Positions 23,439-23,934 of a stretch of DNA of 23,934 nucleotides are shown piece after piece. Location: positions 810,156-834,089 of the forward strand of contig BFEA01000551.1 of assembly GCA_003427395.1 (NCBI GenBank), given 5' to 3'. The position numbers and the translations under genes are program-made. Source of the stretch: Chara braunii (lineage: Eukaryota; Streptophyta; Charophyceae; Charales; Characeae). Within the stretch, counting starts at the first letter, position 1. Each line of letters starts with the position of its first letter. The notes under the pieces are model-generated. The model saw nothing but the letters and a program-made list of their open reading frames with translations, did not search any database and was not told where the DNA came from.

Positions 23439-23624
23439 GGTCAACGCTCTGGTCAACGATCCTGATCAACGCTTCGGTCAACGACCTTGGTCAACGCTCC
23501 GGTCAGTCTTGGTCAACGGTCTTGGTCAACCTCTGGTCAATGCCGGTCAACATTGGTCAACCTCTGGTCAACGCTGGTCAACCCCCCGGGTCAACCCTCC
23601 GACCTCCTGGCTATGGTGGTCAAC
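23439..23624 (-). promoter_or_regulatory. Array of 13 TTGACC (W-box) motifs
   Basis: GGTCAA occurs at 23439, 23451, 23476, 23489, 23511, 23524, 23535, 23545, 23555, 23566, 23576, 23589 and 23618, with variants GATCAA (23464) and GGTCAG (23501) filling two gaps. Most intervals are 10-13 bp, near one or slightly more than one helical turn. On the minus strand, the coding strand of element 3, each is TTGACC, which fits the W-box TTGAC[C/T] bound by WRKY factors. Most are followed on the plus strand by C. Between the motifs the sequence varies. It may be an LTR enhancer or a simple repeat expansion. Confidence 0.6.
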
Positions 23625-23934
23625 CGTCTCCTTTGTCGCCCTGTTCTTCTTCCTACACCTTGGCTATGGCTGCTTCACCTCCCTCTTCATCAACTTCTTT
23701 CTTTTTTCCCTCTGCGTCACTTCTTTGCATTCACACTCCGATTATTCACACTTGTCTTGCATGCAAACAACGATACAGCAACTGGCGACATGCGCCCTGA
23801 CAGTACTTAAGATATCGTAACCAGATATGAGTTCTATTCAACTGGCTATGGCGACTGGGCGCCCACACAACTCACTGTTCGCACTCTGGATCACCCTGGA
23901 TGTCCCACACGCAACACTCAGTATCATACGCAAC
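23625..23934. other. Unassigned end of window, LTR-like
   Basis: C/T-rich on the plus strand. TTGGCTATGGCTGC near 23660 (GCAGCCATAGCC on the minus strand) resembles words in the other LTR-like sequences of this window. The frames that span 23401-23820 encode Val-Asn-Leu repeats from the GGTCAAC array and then Leu/Phe/Ser-rich sequence, and I do not regard them as genes. The sequence is cut by the window end. Confidence 0.35.

Noticed and set aside
23439-23624. CRISPR-like array
   Set aside because: The common word is only 6-7 bp with 4-7 bp between copies, far too short.
23401-23820. 139-codon frame with Val-Asn repeats as a repeat protein
   Set aside because: The repeats are the GGTCAAC array; all three frames stay open across it, as expected for a short-period repeat.

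Overview
The window looks like intergenic, retrotransposon-dominated nuclear DNA from a photosynthetic eukaryote, most likely a streptophyte (charophycean) green alga such as Chara. The reasons are several decayed Ty3/gypsy elements with a chromodomain-like tail, short plastid and mitochondrial gene fragments embedded in one of them, and a tufA fragment next to atpB that looks plastid-encoded (tufA is kept in the plastid genome of many charophytes but not of land plants). The species is inference. I found no intact host gene, no bacterial-style operon, no CRISPR array and no new defence or biosynthetic system.

Layout. 1-720: unassigned G-rich DNA with two near-perfect foldbacks. 721-7392: a plus-strand gypsy relic (element 1) with an LTR-like 3' end, gag pieces, protease and RT. 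Its gag is interrupted by a 1.4-kb low-complexity stretch (microsatellites, hairpins, N bases) and by a 0.75-kb mosaic of organelle DNA (5S rRNA, cox2, atpB, tufA, cox3, 16S rRNA). 7393-10900: unassigned DNA with direct and inverted repeats, a 36-bp repeat, and a 38-bp Nextera (Tn5) junction adapter left in the assembly with a 9-bp target duplication. 10900-about 15853: a second plus-strand element (element 2) whose central protease-RT block, about 11240-12815, is inverted relative to the flanking gag and RNase H-integrase; its polypurine tract and 3' LTR follow. 15854-17690: hairpins, a degenerate minisatellite, and the LTR-like 3' flank of the next element with a TATA box. 17692-22874: a minus-strand gypsy element (element 3), the most complete of the three, with gag, CCHC knuckle, protease, RT, RNase H, a deleted integrase and a chromodomain-like tail. 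22875-23934: its upstream flank, carrying a dense array of TTGACC (W-box) motifs.

None of the elements can be autonomous as read: every one has frameshifts and stops, and several catalytic residues are lost. Many of the defects are G-to-A changes on the coding strand (Trp to stop, Asp to Asn), as expected of methylated, silenced repeats. The most informative observations are the organelle mosaic, the Nextera adapter scar, the W-box array, the intra-element inversion, and a stop at the same conserved RT codon in all three elements.
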